Shown: piece by piece, positions 1 to 12,814 of the stretch
Numbering within the stretch: the first letter of the stretch is position 1
Layout: every line of letters begins with the position of its first letter
Source: Saccopteryx bilineata
Taxonomy: Eukaryota; Chordata; Mammalia; Chiroptera; Emballonuridae
Direction of reading: 5' to 3'
DNA: 64,000 nucleotides
Assembly (NCBI RefSeq): GCF_036850765.1
Contig: NC_089490.1
Location: forward strand, 125,702,522-125,766,521
The notes under the pieces: generated by a model
What the model was told of the DNA's origin: nothing
What the model saw: the letters and a program-made list of their open reading frames with translations, nothing else
The model's database searches: none
Position numbers and translations under genes: made by a program

Positions 1-2166
1 TTATATATTTTGTATATTAACCCCATATCAGATATATGATTCTGCAAACATATATGAATTGCAAATATTCAATAGGTTGCCTTTTCATTTTGTTGATGGT
101 TTTTTTTTTCTGTGCAGGAGGATTATTCAGTCTAATAATATTTTATTAAAAGAGTTTGTAGTAACATTAGGTAATGATTATATCACCTTCCTGTATTGGG
201 TGAATTTTAACCAGCTCATGATCATAAAAAGTCTCTCATTTTGGTAAGTTATTATAGTGAGAAACATGTTTTTTGTTGCTGAGAAAAGTATATTGGAGTA
301 GTCTGAGGAAATTAATATAATATGTGAAGGAAGGCTAAGATGTTTGATCCACAAAGTAAATAGAAAAGCAACATATTTTCAGGGGAGTCTGAGGTTTAAT
401 GATACCTAAAGTTTAAAAAGCTCTCTCTACTACCTGTTGGGTCAATTTTAAATTTGGTAAAATAAATTTAAGTCAGATAGTTGTCATATTGAATTGTTAG
501 ATATTATCTCTCTTTATGTATTATTTTATAGCCTTGTAGTTAAAAAACAATGTAGGACACAGTTACATCTGGATACTTTGCAAATATTAAATAATTAGAA
601 ATGGCAAATAATTGTGTTGTAATGCTTTTCATAATATCAACAGTTCATGTGGTCTGCGAAGAGCATGAGTAAAATACCAGGTTGGAAACGCAGTGAACTT
701 ACTTCAAATTTTCCTTCAACTCACACTTTTGAGCATCACTGGTGTTATGCTTTTCTCTCATGCTGGGATTTCAGGCCCAAGGTTAGCAAGTTCTTGCTGC
801 ACATGTTCATTTGTTTCCTGTGCCTGTTACAATATGACTTGGTCATTGTTTAAATGCATTTGGGACTCCAGAAACTGAGAGTAAAAAGGGGGGGGATGGG
901 ATTGTGTTAACCAAGAATTCTCTGTTTTATAATAAAAGAAACCATTTAACACCAAAGCTGATTACGAAACAAACCCCATTAGGGTCTGAAAATTCCACCA
1001 GAGAATGAAGCATGATGGGAATTTTCAAGTCAGTTTTAACTTCTTTTCTGCCTACAGGAATTCTTTATTAAAAGCAGTGTATAACTCACTTAAAAAAAAC
1101 TGGCAAGATTTCCAGGAAAAAAAGGTATCTTAATCTGCTGTATTTTATGATGTTTTATAGCCAATTTATGTTTTAACAAGGTCATTCCTTTAAAAATTAC
1201 AGTAGATTTTCTGATACATTTCCCTTTTACAAGCTAGATTATTTTCTTTTGAAGTATATAGCTTGTTTAGATTTTTTTAAAATCTCAGTTTCTTTACAGG
1301 ATAGTTCCATGAATATTTACGATGTATAATTTTGGGATACACACTTACTATAAAGATAAAGACCTTAGCCAACAATGGGCCATGAATAATAATGATAATT
1401 TACTTTGCTAGTTCTGCTTTAAGATTTTAATTAAAAGTCAGCACATAGCACTAAGACGGCAACATATAGATGATCTGTGAGTAACAACATGACAAAGTAA
1501 ATTAAATTTGTAAATAATTGTTTCATTGTCCAAATCTCTGAGTTTCACTGGATTCTGAGAAGCAGTGATGTCCAGTGGAATTCCTTAGGTAATGTACTTA
1601 GATTTGTTTTCTCAATTGGAAATTGGAAATGACAACACCACTAAACAAACTTTATTGTAGAAGGACCTAATACCTAGACTTAATTATAATTGTTGGGGTA
1701 TTCACTTAAGCATTTTTTGGAAATCTATATCTATGGTAATATAAACAGAGCCAATTTGGTAATTCTGCAGACAGGGTGATTTATTACATTTCTATAAATC
1801 TCTGAAATATTTTCCTTTAAAAAGTAATCTTTGTACATATGGTACATATGATATACACATACCTACCCCACGCCACCCCCGCTTTAGGTGTGGTGCCTTC
1901 TCTGGCAGTGAGATCTAGCCTCTCTAGTCAACACACTGTACTGCACACGTGTTCCTGACTGAAGATTATTAGTGTACCCTACTACAAAAGGCCCCCTGCC
2001 AAAGAGGACTCTACCTGATGTGCTTGAGTTGAATGGGTCCTAAACATTTGTTGTTTAGTCTGCTATAGTTGTTATTCTTTCTGTTATTTATGTTGTATTA
2101 TGGTGAGTAGTTTTAACCTGTAATGTACCATGCAAGTATGCAAGTGATATTTACATCCAAAAGAAT
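1..2166. other. Unrecognised AT-rich non-coding DNA
   Basis: The stretch is AT-rich, with only short open frames (at most 68 codons) on either strand, and none resembles a known protein. I see no SINE head, LTR ends or tandem array. The frame near 647-853 has a natural-looking codon run but no recognisable motif, so I treat it as chance. I cannot exclude very old, unrecognisable repeats. Confidence 0.5.
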
Positions 2167-2175
2167 GTGATGAGG

Positions 2176-2532
2176 TCTGACCAGTGGTGGCACAAGAGAT
2201 AAAATGTCTACCCAGATCACTGGGGTTGCTGTTCAACGCCTTGAGGTCTCCAGCTGTGCACATGGGCTCAGCACGGGGTCACTAGCTTGAGTGGGGAGAT
2301 TATCCACATGATCCCAAAGCTCACCAGCTTGAGCTCAAAGGTCTCTGGCAATGAAAAGCCCAAGTTTTTCACTTGAACAAGGGGATACTGGCTCAGCCTT
2401 GGTCAAAGCACATAGGAGAAGCAATCAATGCACAACTGAAGTGAAAGCAACTACAAGTTGATGCTTTTCACCCTCTCCCTTTTTGTTTCTCTTTCACTCT
2501 CCCTCTCTCACAAAAAAAAAAAAAAAAATAAG
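2176..2532 (+). repeat. VES SINE (tRNA-derived, bat)
   Basis: A degraded tRNA-like head (TCTGACCAGTGGTGGCACA) is followed by the typical VES body with repeated 'agcttgagct' units, the CCTTGGTCAAAGCACATAGGAGAAGCAATCAATG segment (mutated), a CT-rich tail and a long A-run. The 9-bp direct repeat GTGATGAGG at 2167-2175 and 2533-2541 is a good target-site duplication. VES SINEs are mobilised in trans by L1. Confidence 0.9.
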
Positions 2533-2541
2533 GTGATGAGG

Positions 2542-4822
2542 AAATAAGTAGACCACAAGTTCTCTTCAAAAAAATTACTTGGGAATCAGACAGTAAAGAT
2601 CACAAAGCACTTATTGATTTTTTAAGGTCCTTTGATTTTCATCAACATCACTGCAACCTGGAGAATGACAGTAAGAAGAGATCATCCATGTTGACTGGAG
2701 AGTATCTCCTTGGGCCTGTCATCCAAAACCCACATAGAAATAACCCTGTCATTTCTATTAATTCATCCCCTAAATTAAACCAGGTGTGCTATATCCAAAT
2801 GTTTTCTGGAGACATGTTCTGTTTTGAAAAGTAACTTAAAAGATACAGCTTTTTTATGGGACAAAATGTGTTCAAGAAACTGTCTGACTCATGAGGTACA
2901 TTACAGAGTGAAGAGATGATCTATATATGGTGAAAGAGTAACAAGGGAGAAAGTATATCGGGAGAGAAAAAAAAAATAAGCTGACCGAAGTTTAAATCTC
3001 ATGCTTATCCTGGCACACTTAATACAAAATGTAAACCATTCTTCCAAAGGAGAGAGAGAGGCTTAGAACAGCAAGAGACAGTGGGACAATCAGTCTATAA
3101 CAGTTTATATATTTGGTAAGTGGTTACTAAATGAATCCACAAATAGCCCACATCATCCAAGTATTTAATAAAATCAGCCTCTAACTAAAATCTGAAGGCC
3201 AATCTTGTTTTCAGCTGGTAGGCAAATTATTACAAAAATTGTCCCCACAGAAATCCACAGCAAGTATACACCTTAACACTTTTGATTAAATAAATAAAGA
3301 TACCAGTAATTCTAAGATAATATAGCTAAATTATATACATATATAAAAGTTTTCTTGCAGCTACTTACTCACGGGAAAACTTTATGAGAAACCATAGAGT
3401 CTTTATGTATTTTTACCAATTTTTTAACCTTCATATGTCTTTTTGCAGGGGGGTCCACTTCACACAAAAAGGCTCTATGGAAATCAGATAGACTCTTAGA
3501 AAATATATTTTGCTTCCAACATTTGGACGTGCCCCCAAAACATTTAATTTTTATATTTTCCACAAATATTTTCACCTCATTTCTATATCTCACAGATTGG
3601 GAGAGGAAATGTGTAACTTCTCCATACTCTTCTTTTCTACCCTCATCTTTCCAACACACATATATTTAGGAAGAAAAAGTTAACTATAAGAACATCATCT
3701 TCACAGCAAATAAATCAAAGAGTGTAACCTCTGCCAACCATTTTACTTACTCCTATTGACTCGTGAGAGGTTTGAGGGCTGAGATCGTGGGAGATGAGGC
3801 TAAGGAAGTGGGAAGGACCCAGACTTGACACTGAAATTTACCTCAGTCAATAAAATGCAGCCCTGTTATTACGAAACTTTCATACTAAAGGTAGGAAAGC
3901 TAACAAATAAACAGTAATAAAATCGGAAATGTAATGAAAGAAACAAATGAGAGCTGAAAGACAATGATGGCTGTTGTCTGTGTTGGAGGTGGAGACCTAC
4001 CTTAAACAGAACACTCAAAGTCAAATGAGGGGTTGGCCATGGAAAGACAGGGAAGCATTGACTGGAGGTAAACAACCAGCACAACTGGTCTTGAGGTGGA
4101 GTCTGAGGAACAACTAGGATTTTGAGCAGGGACCTACAGTGATTGCTTCCCCATTGCAAACATTGGGCTGTTGACTTACAGAGAATGGACTATAAAATGC
4201 CCAAAAGCAAACATGGAAGAGCTGTTACAAGAGTCTTGGTAAGAAAATTGGGTGGCTAGGACTAAGATGGGGCAGAGAGGATGGAGAGAATGAAGAGCTG
4301 TGTCTTGCTGATGGAGTGGGTGTGGGGATGCAAGAAAATGACAACCCCCAGATTCCAACCTCTAGCATTTGGGTGTTCACTGGTGGCATGCACAAACATC
4401 AATAAGACTAGAGACTGGGAAACAAATTGGAGAGGATGGATAGGGTGGTTGAAACCAAGAATTCCACTTAGTGCTCTTTGAATGCATTGACTCTGGATGG
4501 TGGCATCAGAAGTGGCAATGAACAGAAATTCACCCACAAATAACCTCATCGTATTTGAGCCATTTAATATCTCATTTATAAAATGAAGAGATTACAAAAC
4601 TAAGTACTGTGATTATCCCTCTCAACCTGGTATATTAGTAACCATGTGAGAACTATAATGAATCTCACTTAATGCAAAACACATTTTGAGCTTCTCAAAG
4701 GAAAGTAGTGAATATGTGGGAAGGCTCATTAATTTAGTGTTCAAGAATGTGTTGTTGCATACATTAGTGCAAAAATAAGAATAGAGGCTTAAAAATAGTA
4801 GCAATTTCTTCCCCATAAAATG
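2542..4822. other. Unrecognised non-coding DNA
   Basis: No repeat family or gene is recognised here. Open frames such as 3369-3659 (minus) and 3869-4159 (minus) lack recognisable domains, overlap other frames and have no supporting splice or polyadenylation context. They look like chance frames. Confidence 0.45.
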
Positions 4823-4831
4823 CTTTCTCTA

Positions 4832-5279
4832 GCCTGACCAGGTGGAGGTGCAGTGGATAGAGCATTAGACTGGGACACAGAGGACCCAGGTTCAAAACCC
4901 TGAGGTCTCTGGCTTGAGCACAGATTCATCCAGCTTGAGTGTGGTCTTCAGCTTGAGCATGGGATCATAGACGGATCATAGACATGGCCCCATGATTGTT
5001 GGCTTGAGCCCAAATGTCGCTGGCTTGAATCCCAAGATCGCTGGCTTGAGCCCAAGGTTGCTGGCTTTGAGCCCAAGGTTACTGGCTTGAGCAAGGGGTT
5101 ACTCACTCTGCTGTAGCCTCCCCCCCACCTGTCAAGGCACATATGAGAAAGTAGTCAATGAGTAACTAAGTTGCCACAATGAAGAACTGATGCTTCTCAT
5201 CTCTCTCTCTTCCTGGCTGTCTATCCCTATCTGTCCCTCTCTATGACTCTCTCTGTTTCTGTCAAAAAAAAAAAAAATT
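4832..5279 (+). repeat. VES SINE, long form with internal tandem expansion
   Basis: The head GCCTGACCAGGTGGAGGTGC starts at 4832. The body carries a reiterated ~20-bp unit (GCTGGCTTGAGCCCAAGGTT and variants, about five units between ~5000 and 5100). It ends in CT-rich sequence and an A-run. The TSD CTTTCTCTA is at 4823-4831 and 5280-5288, perfect over 9 bp. The extra units make this copy about 100 bp longer than other VES elements here, and they create the repetitive antisense frame at 4948-5142, which is not a gene. Confidence 0.92.
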
Positions 5280-5739
5280 CTTTCTCTAATAGATTATGAA
5301 CAAGCATTGCTCCTGTTGAAAAATTCTGGCCTACTTTAAGAGATTATGAGCATCCAAACAAGTAATTTGACAAAGCTCAAGATCTGAAAAGGTATCTTTG
5401 CCTTGTTTGGAGTAAAGTTCACTCTATTTAGAAATGGCATTCTCCCCATTTTCCTCCAACTTCTGTGTTATTTATTAGAGTTGAGGAGACTCTCACAGGT
5501 TCTTGTAAAATTATTAATTGTACAAGACTACTCATAGAAAGCTAGACATGGCTTTTTGTGCCATATTGATCATTTCATTGCATTAGTATTTGAATGTTTT
5601 ATATGAAATAGTGTAGGGAGTAACAGTTATTGCCCAAATTTCATTGTACCTTAATTCATCCATTAGTCAATGTTCAAAGATCTAAAAAGATGGGATATAT
5701 AGTTCATTCCTGCATATCTCCGGAGAATGAGACTTCTCA

Positions 5740-5935
5740 GTCAGGTCAATTTAATAAACATTGAGAGGACATATATCATGTATCAGAACTGTGCTAAGGG
5801 CCCAGAATACAGAGTTAAGGTTGTATCATGTTTTTATAAACTGCCTCAAACTCCCACTTCTATTTTTCTAATAGTAGCTAATATTTATTGAGCACTTAGT
5901 AAATTCCAGTAAATGTTTTAAGTAGTTTCAAGAAA
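5740..5935. repeat. Ancient LINE/MIR-like fragments
   Basis: Around 5745-5830 the text resembles the very common mammalian fragment 'ttgagaggac...tgtgctaagggc...atacag', and around 5876-5930 the motif 'ctaatatttattgagcacttagta' resembles the antisense end of MIR. Both are short and diverged, and assignment is from memory of family consensus only. Confidence 0.4.
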
Positions 5936-6040
5936 TAATTAAAAGCCAATTATTTTGCATACTAATTGTCTAATATGTGAGGAATAGGATGACTGACTTA
6001 TTCCAGGTTGCCTGAGACAAATAACCTCAGTTATTTATTT

Positions 6041-6406
6041 TTAACAACAGAGAAAGAGAGAGGAAGGGAGTGAGATGAGAAGCATCAACTTGTAGTTGCT
6101 TCACTTCTAGTGTTCATGGATGCTTCTCATATGTGCTTTGACCAGGGGGTGCTCCAGCCTAGCCAGTGACCCCTTGCTTAAGCCAATGACCATGAGCTCA
6201 AGCTAGTAAACTTGGGCTTCAAGCCAGTGGCCATGGGGTCACATCTATGATCCCACGCTCAAGCCGGTGACCCCATGTTCAAAATGGCAAGCTTGTGCTC
6301 AAGTGGGATGAGCCCACACTCAATTGACGGCCTTAGGGTTTTGAACCTGGGACCCCAGTGTCCCAGGTCAACATTCTATCCACTGTGCCACCACCAATCA
6401 AGCTGC
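6041..6406 (-). repeat. VES SINE, reverse orientation
   Basis: Read on the minus strand, the element begins near 6405 with a VES head and passes through 'aggttcaaaaccc', 'tcaagctggt' style units and the 'catatgagaagcatc' segment. It ends in a CTCTCTTTCT tract and a short A/T tail at ~6045. Short AGTTATTT repeats near 6029 and 6410 are likely target duplications. Confidence 0.85.
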
Positions 6407-6419
6407 CTTAGTTATTTTT

Positions 6420-7085
6420 ATACTAGAGGTGAAATTCATATAACATAAAATTAACCATTTTAAAGTCTATAATTTAATAGCATTTCATACATTCGCAATG
6501 TTGTCCAATCACAACCTATAACTAGTTTCAAAACATTTTCATAACCCCAAAAGAGACTCTCTAACCTAATAAGTAGTCACTCTCTCTACTCTACATTTTT
6601 ATGTATTCTGAATATCAGATATTTTCTCCCATTGTGTAGATTGTCTCATCATTTTCTTGATATTGTCCTTTGATGAACAAAAGTTTTAAATACTGATGAA
6701 GCAAATGTATCAACTTTTTCTTTAGCTGCTTTTAATGTCATATCTAGGAATACATAGCCAAATCTAAGATCACAAAGATTTAGGCCTATATTTTTTTTCT
6801 TCTAAGAGTTTTTTAGTTCTAATTCATATATTAAGTAGTTGTTTTATTTTGCATTAACATTTTTTATTGGGTGTGAGGTAGGGTAAAACTTAATTCTTTT
6901 GCACAAGTTTATCCAGTTGTCCCAACACCATCTCTTGAAGAAACTATTCTTTCCTCACTGAATTTTCTTGGCATCTTTGTCAAAAGTTAATTGGTCATAA
7001 ATGTACAGGATTATTTCTTTACTCTCAATTGCACTCCATTGGTCTATATGTTTATCCTTATACCACAACACAAATTCTTACTTCT
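6420..7085 (-). repeat. Old L1M LINE 3' end, antisense
   Basis: 6425-6570 matches the general pattern of the L1M 3' region (GTGAAATTCATATAACATAA on the plus strand). 6870-7085 resembles the antisense of the L1 ORF2 C-terminus ('ttggcatctttgtcaaaagttaattggtcata', 'cattggtctatatg'). The copy is strongly diverged and 5'-truncated, without intact frames, and is clearly older than the L1 copies at 25-49 kb. Confidence 0.75.
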
Positions 7086-7089
7086 TATA

Positions 7090-7739
7090 TACAGAAGAGC
7101 AGAGAAAGGTTCTTATCAAAAATAGACAAAGATTTAAAAATAAAAAAACCCACAGTTCCCAACATGGAGGGACTTACAGTCACAATCAGAGATCCAAATC
7201 TTTTGAAGTCATTCAAAATATTTTCATGAACATACATATCACACTTAACTAGGGATAGTTATCCATAGTTCTTCTTACATTTCCAAGAAATATATATAAC
7301 ACAAAAAGGTAATAATTTATTAAAAGAAGAGTTGTATTCAATCCTCAGTATACATTAGAGTCTCCTGAAGAGCTTTGAAAAATTAATGATTTTTGAGACT
7401 CATACCTAAAGGTTCTGATAAATTAGATGGAAGTGGAACCCATGTATTATGGTTTAATATTTTTTAAGCTCCTAAATTATTCTAATTTGTAGCCAGTGTT
7501 AAAGACCCATGGTCTAAAAGGAGAATCATCATTATCATATAATATTGTCTCTACATATTGTATAAATAATTGCCATATAGTGTGATAAATGCTAAGTACA
7601 GAAATTTGTAATAACTAATCTCTTTTTCCCTAAGATCTCAAAAATTATAATCTGGAAATTTTTGATATAATCTAAAGACTGAGAGAAAATTTAAGAGAAT
7701 TTTGAACCCAAATGCGCTGTTTATGAAAATAGCCTCAAA
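7090..7739. other. Unrecognised AT-rich DNA
   Basis: Only a short frame continuing from the old L1 (7001-7252, 83 codons) is open. Nothing else was recognised. Confidence 0.4.
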
Positions 7740-7925
7740 AGAGCTTGGTACTGAGTCAAGTTTGACTACAACCTTATGAGAAACCCTGAGCCAAGTCCAC
7801 TAAATAAGCCACTCCTGAGTTCCTGACACTCAGAAATTGGGAGAGATAATAGATGTTTGTGATAGTAAGTGACAAAATTCTAGGGTTATTTGTTATGCAG
7901 CAATAGATAACAGCACAAATGGCAA
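7740..7925 (+). repeat. MaLR-like old LTR 3' end
   Basis: The run 'gagccaagtccac..agccactcctgag..gaaattgggagagataata..gttatttgttatgcagcaatagataac' resembles the 3' portion of an ancient MaLR-type LTR with its polyadenylation region. Assignment is from pattern memory and the exact family is not claimed. Confidence 0.4.
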
Positions 7926-7959
7926 ATAAATACCAAACACTTTATTAAAAATAAACATC

Positions 7960-8027
7960 CTGCCTGAACAGGTGGGTGCACAGTGGATAGAGCATGGACC
8001 TGGGACACTGAGGTCCCAAGTTCCAAA
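7960..8027 (+). repeat. VES SINE head, truncated
   Basis: CCTGCCTGAACAGGTGGGTG through 'agcatggacctgggacactgaggtcc' is the tRNA-derived first ~70 bp of a VES SINE. It stops abruptly at 8027, where the 0.73-kb segment shared with 17439-18165 begins. The SINE body and tail are missing, so this is a recombination or insertion breakpoint. Confidence 0.75.
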
Positions 8028-8753
8028 CCAATCTGGAGTGAAAGAACATATTGGATTCCCCTGGTTTATCATCAACTTTCATGCTTTTCCCCAGATGATA
8101 GATTTCTTTCAATTTCATTGGCTGTGTCAGGCCTCTCAAATCTCACCACCTCAATGCAGAAGTCAACTGGCCCAGCTTTAGCGGCATCATTCTAAGTTGA
8201 ATCTAAGAGTTAAATGTGTTGAGCTTCCATCACCACAAGAAAAACATTTACATGTAATGCAAAGCTAAACTTATGGCAAATTGCAGGCAACTCCCCAAGG
8301 CCCTGAGCTTTGGTAACCATAGAAAACACTGATGCTTGGGTACATCAAGAAGTTATCTATTGTAAGAAATACTCAGCAATAGCTGAATAGTGGGAGGGGA
8401 AAAATGCCCAAATATTTTGATCCCATAATCAATTTGTAATTTTAACAGTATCACCAAAGAAAAGATATAAAACAGCCCTTCCTTAAAACACATTCTCCAA
8501 GGGGTCATTAGAATAACACTGCCCTTGGTGGTTTTATTACCAAGATTCTACCTGTTTCATAATGTGGAAAGAGGAAGAAAAATGGCTGAAGAGATATATT
8601 TATATGGAAGTGTGGGGCAACTATGTTAGGCTTCCTCGTGGGGTTACCAGCCACAAGCACTTTGCCTGATTGATGTGTGGGTGTGTGGCAGTGGCATGTG
8701 TGTATGGCCTAGATGAGGGTATGGTGATTATGCTCAAGAGAGATGGGGGATTG
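8028..8753 (+). repeat. Copy 1 of a 0.73-kb duplicated segment containing a partial family-A LTR
   Basis: This segment is nearly identical (a few percent mismatches by eye) to 17439-18165. The last ~150 bp, from the TGTGGGGCA at about 8612, are the 5' part of a family-A LTR; the rest is upstream sequence of unknown origin. The match ends at GGATTG (8753), beyond which a MIR follows. On the minus strand the first ~150 bp keep a frame shared with copy 2, which is noted in the findings. Confidence 0.85.
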
Positions 8754-8754
8754 C

Positions 8755-8942
8755 TTGAGTTAGAACCTTAGACTCACCACTCACTCGTTACTTAATCACT
8801 AAGGGCCTCAGTTTCCTTGTCTATGCACACTTGTTCAACCACTGTAATATGGGGATAATATTATCTACCTTATATCTTTGGCTGCTGTGGGGATTAAATG
8901 AATTAATATATATAAAGCACTTAGGACAATGCCAGACACAAA
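8755..8942 (+). repeat. MIR SINE fragment
   Basis: The motifs 'ctcagtttccttgtctatg', 'atggggataatattatctacc' and 'ggattaaatgaattaatatatataaagcacttagga' follow in the order of the MIR consensus 3' half. This is an ancient mammalian repeat, diverged. Confidence 0.75.
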
Positions 8943-11900
8943 TATTTACCAAATTTCCAAGAAAAAAAAGTAAACATGTCTATATTATTTCCTCATCTTT
9001 AATATTTTGTGTGGAAAAGCCTTTTTTTTTTTCTTTTACAACATTGGTTACTGAAGTTCCTAATCTTAGCAGGACCCATGTATTTACCTGGACATGAGAA
9101 GTTCATGGGTTTATGAGATTCTGATTATTTCATACATAGGCCTTTCTGGCTGACACTCAAATGTGTTATGACAATGACTCAAAGTCACTGCCATCCAGTT
9201 TCTTTGGTTGCTTCTATGAAATGACTTGGTTTTCTGTGTCCAGCTCCTGGGAAACAGATGTTAAAGTGAAAAAATAACACCATAACAATTTCCTCTAATT
9301 AGCACCTTTGTGAGTAAACCCAACAAGAAGACTAAAACATCCTAGAAACTAAATTACCCTCTCTTCTGTGGGCGAACCTTCCCGCTCGGAAGGATGAGTC
9401 ACTAGCGAGCAGAGATAACTTCTCCGTGCATCTTTAGTGAATAAATGGGGCCTTCAGTCTTCCAGGCGATAAATCAGCCCTTTTTTAAGGCACTTTCATC
9501 ATTCTCTGGGTTTAAAAAGCCAATATTGTCTTACCATCTTTCTTCTTTCTTTTTCCGCTTCTCCTTCATAAGCACTGAGATAACTGTGCTTTTTCACACT
9601 ATAACTGACTCAGCAATTCCTCTCTTTTTATATGTGCTCCTACCAGGAACAGCATAAAAATATTACCAAAGTAAAAGCTAACAGGGTAACCACACTACTA
9701 GGGTCAAAAAAAAAAAAAAAAAAAAAAAAAAGGAAGGAAGAAAGGGAAGAAAGAGAAAACCTTATTTTACTATAAGAAGTTCCCAGTCAAAATCAATTGA
9801 TACCAAATGATGATTTCTGTTGTTATTATGTGAAATCCAACATTCATCTGAGAATGTTGTCTCCTGACTTAACAGTAAGCATCCCTTCCCTGATAAGATT
9901 GATTTCTTATCATGAGAACAAACTCCAGCATCTCAGTTACTTCATTTGCTCAAGTAATTTCTACATGATTCAGTTCCATAGCAATTTGAAGCCCAGAAGC
10001 CCAAAATAAATGTATCATTATCTCCAAATTTCAGCATCTTTTCTTGTTATAAAGATGAATTTATTCTTGAAATAAATTTATTCTAATTCAACTTGAAATA
10101 TACAGTCACTATCCTAGTGTCTGAGAATGTAAAGAAAACTTAAGGAATGCTCCGTTCGAAGCCAAACCACTTTTAGACTCCATCAGGTACCGGGGTTTCA
10201 AAACCCCTCTGAGAATTCTCCAAGGAAAGAAATTATGTAATCTCTCCCAATAACTTCTGCAGTTTTGACTATACTGAGTATGACTACACAACAACAAAAT
10301 ATGTTCCCATAAAGCACTCTTGAAAATCTTTCATTTCAGAGTCAGTTTCACAAAGGGCATTTCTCAGGTCATCAGACTAATGATTTTTCTTTTTGCATAA
10401 TTTTATACAAGTTGTTAGGATGAAATTTTTAATGAGTTCACTGTCTTATTTAGCCTCTTTCTTATTTTCTCTTTCCTTTAGTACATTTAAACAAAGGATA
10501 TAATCTTTACTAAAAACACTTTATTTTGAGTAAAGGGGTTTATCGTCAAACTGCCTTTATATGATCATCATAGATAACATTACTGTCTACTATGTCCTAT
10601 ACAAGGCCTATTCTCTGGTGTAAAAAATAAAAAGACACAAAGCCACACATAAGTGATTTGTCTAAGGTCACAGATAGCTGAAATATTTTTGCTAAAGGAA
10701 CATTAACAAAATCAATCCTTTTAGGAGTTAAGTACAAATGCAAGTTTATTAAAATTTATCACTTTTTGGAGCTTATAAGATGAACATTCCCTTTTCAAAA
10801 GGACTAATAAATGTTTCTGTTTCATAAAGAATGTTTATCTTCCTGGGTTTCTTTCATATGTTTCTAAAGAGCTATGTGATTTTGTTTAGTAGATATTTAT
10901 TAATACCCACTATCTACCAGATACTGTTCAAGGACAGGGATATAAAGAAGAGTAAAACCATGTCCAGACTTGGTGCAGGCTGCTGTCTTACAGGAACTGC
11001 CAAGGCACAGCACATCATTTCTGTACAAGCAGCAAGTACTACGAGGAAAGTCTCTCCTAGGGTGTGGAAGACCAGAGGAACGTGAAGTCAGGGAAGACTT
11101 CTGGAAGGTCTGTAATTAGCAGAATTCTTCATTTCACTTTTAAGAAAATAGTATATATAAAGAGTTAAAAAAAAATACTGCGTTTACTGCAGAGAATCTG
11201 GGAAGGTGTGTATTGAAGGATGGAACGGGAAGGAGGCAAAGTACTAAACAACTGTGTCACTAACAAAGGGGAAAACTTCTTCTAAGTGTTTAAATCAAAC
11301 TGTTAAACATTCACAGGTCTGCTTCTAAAATACTGCCACCAATTCCAATTTGGATACAAATTCCAATGTGTAGATTTTTCCCATCAAGTAATTCTCAGCT
11401 GGGTGTCCTACAATTCAGCTCAATTCTGACACTATCTTCCTGGATGTAACATCACATTCCACAGTCCAACAAGTCTGCCCATATACATATACTGTGGCTG
11501 CCTTCTCTTCTCTGTATTATTATTTTCTGTCCCCCTATTGTTGTTCCCTGCACCCCACAAACTGCACTCAAATCTTCATCTCAGGTGCTTCTTCCAGAGG
11601 ACCAAATCAAGAGGATATAACCCATTAAGTACAGAGGTATCTTCAAGTTCAAATATATAGTATTTTATAAATATCCAAAAAATTATACCTATATTGCAAA
11701 GAAAATGAATAAAATAGATAAATCAATTAACAACTATGTTCTATGACATTAGAAAATAGGCATTTGTTCAACTGCATAATTTTTGTCCCAGAAGCACAAT
11801 ATGGTTTGCACACAGTTGAAGGGAAATGACAGTTAGGGCTGTCACCAAGGAAGGACAGGTCAGTGATCATTCTAGGTTCAAGGCCAGAGAATGGTGCAGA

Positions 11901-12485
11901 TGAACAGGGAGGTGTCAGGTGGTCACCTGAAGAAAGTTGTTAGTGTTTTATAAGTACATAAAGGTAATCATGCATACTGGAAAATCCTGGGGAACTGCAA
12001 GCTCACTGCTTCTCCAACTGACTCTGATCAGAGCAGTGTAATTAATAAATCATGACATATTGATGGGCTGGAGCTGGCTTGGGCCAGTATATGAGAGAGC
12101 CTGAGAGCTGATTGTTAATTTCAAGTTTTTGGGAAGCCAGATTATTTCATGTTGTAGCTTGAAATAAGCCATCATTGGAATATTTACACCACAGAAATGG
12201 GCAAACCATAAATCAGACTTTCTCTTCCTCCAAGAGCCAGTAGTTAAACATTTACCAGCACACTCCTGAATCATGATATTGTCATTAATTACCTATTCTA
12301 TTAATTAATTAACCTCACTCTAACAAAACAACCAAGCACTGGGAGTAGGTCAAGACTCCCTCCCCAATGCCTTATAAAATTATACTAGTTTTGTAAAAGA
12401 TCAAGAAAGATATTGCTTAGATAGATGGTCTTTACATAGGTGGGTTTTGCAAATTGCTCAGGGGTTTTTACTGAATATGCAAGCT
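8943..12485. other. Mostly unrecognised DNA with A/purine tract
   Basis: No coding feature is supportable. An A-run of about 27 bases followed by GGAAGGAAGAAAGGG lies at 9707-9760. Near 10880-11000, text such as 'tagatatttattaatacccactatctaccagatactgttcaaggacagggatataaag' resembles a common ancient LINE-like mammalian fragment. The remaining frames (88 codons or fewer) show no domain. Confidence 0.45.
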
Positions 12486-12493
12486 GTCTAAAG

Positions 12494-12814
12494 CAGAAGT
12501 TGGGAAACTTTTTGGCTGAGAGAGCCATGAATGCCACATATTTTAAAATGTAATTCCATGAGAGCCATACAACGACCCAGGTACATTACTCATTATCCAA
12601 TAAAAATTTGGTGTTGTCCCGGAGGACAGCTGTGATTGGCTCAAGCTACCCTCAACCATGAACATGAGCGGTAGGAAATGAATGGATTGTAATACATGAG
12701 AATGTTTTATATTTTTAACTTTATTACTTTTTTTATTAAAGATTTGTCTGCGAGGCAGATGCAGCCATCAAAAGAGCCACATCTGGCTTATGAGCCATAG
12801 GTTCCTGACCCCTG
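12494..12814 (-). mobile_element. Non-autonomous hAT element (CAGGGGTCGGGAACCT type)
   Basis: The imperfect terminal inverted repeats are CAGAAGTTGGGAAACTTTTT at the left and the complement of AGGTTCCTGACCCCTG at the right. The interior ('gagagccatgaatgccacatattttaaaatg') matches the element at 26052-26369 in inverted orientation. An 8-bp duplication, GTCTAAAG (12486-12493) and GTCTAAAA (12815-12822), has one mismatch. It has no transposase frame, so it would have been mobilised in trans by an autonomous hAT. Confidence 0.93.

Noticed and set aside
3369..3659. A 96-codon minus-strand frame as a small gene
   Set aside because: It has no recognisable domain, no supporting context, and a length expected by chance in 64 kb.
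5000..5105. Possible CRISPR-like short repeat array
   Set aside because: The units are contiguous tandem copies without unique spacers, inside a SINE in a mammalian genome.
4948..5142. Repetitive protein-like frame on the minus strand
   Set aside because: It is the translation of the reiterated VES SINE units, not a repeat protein.
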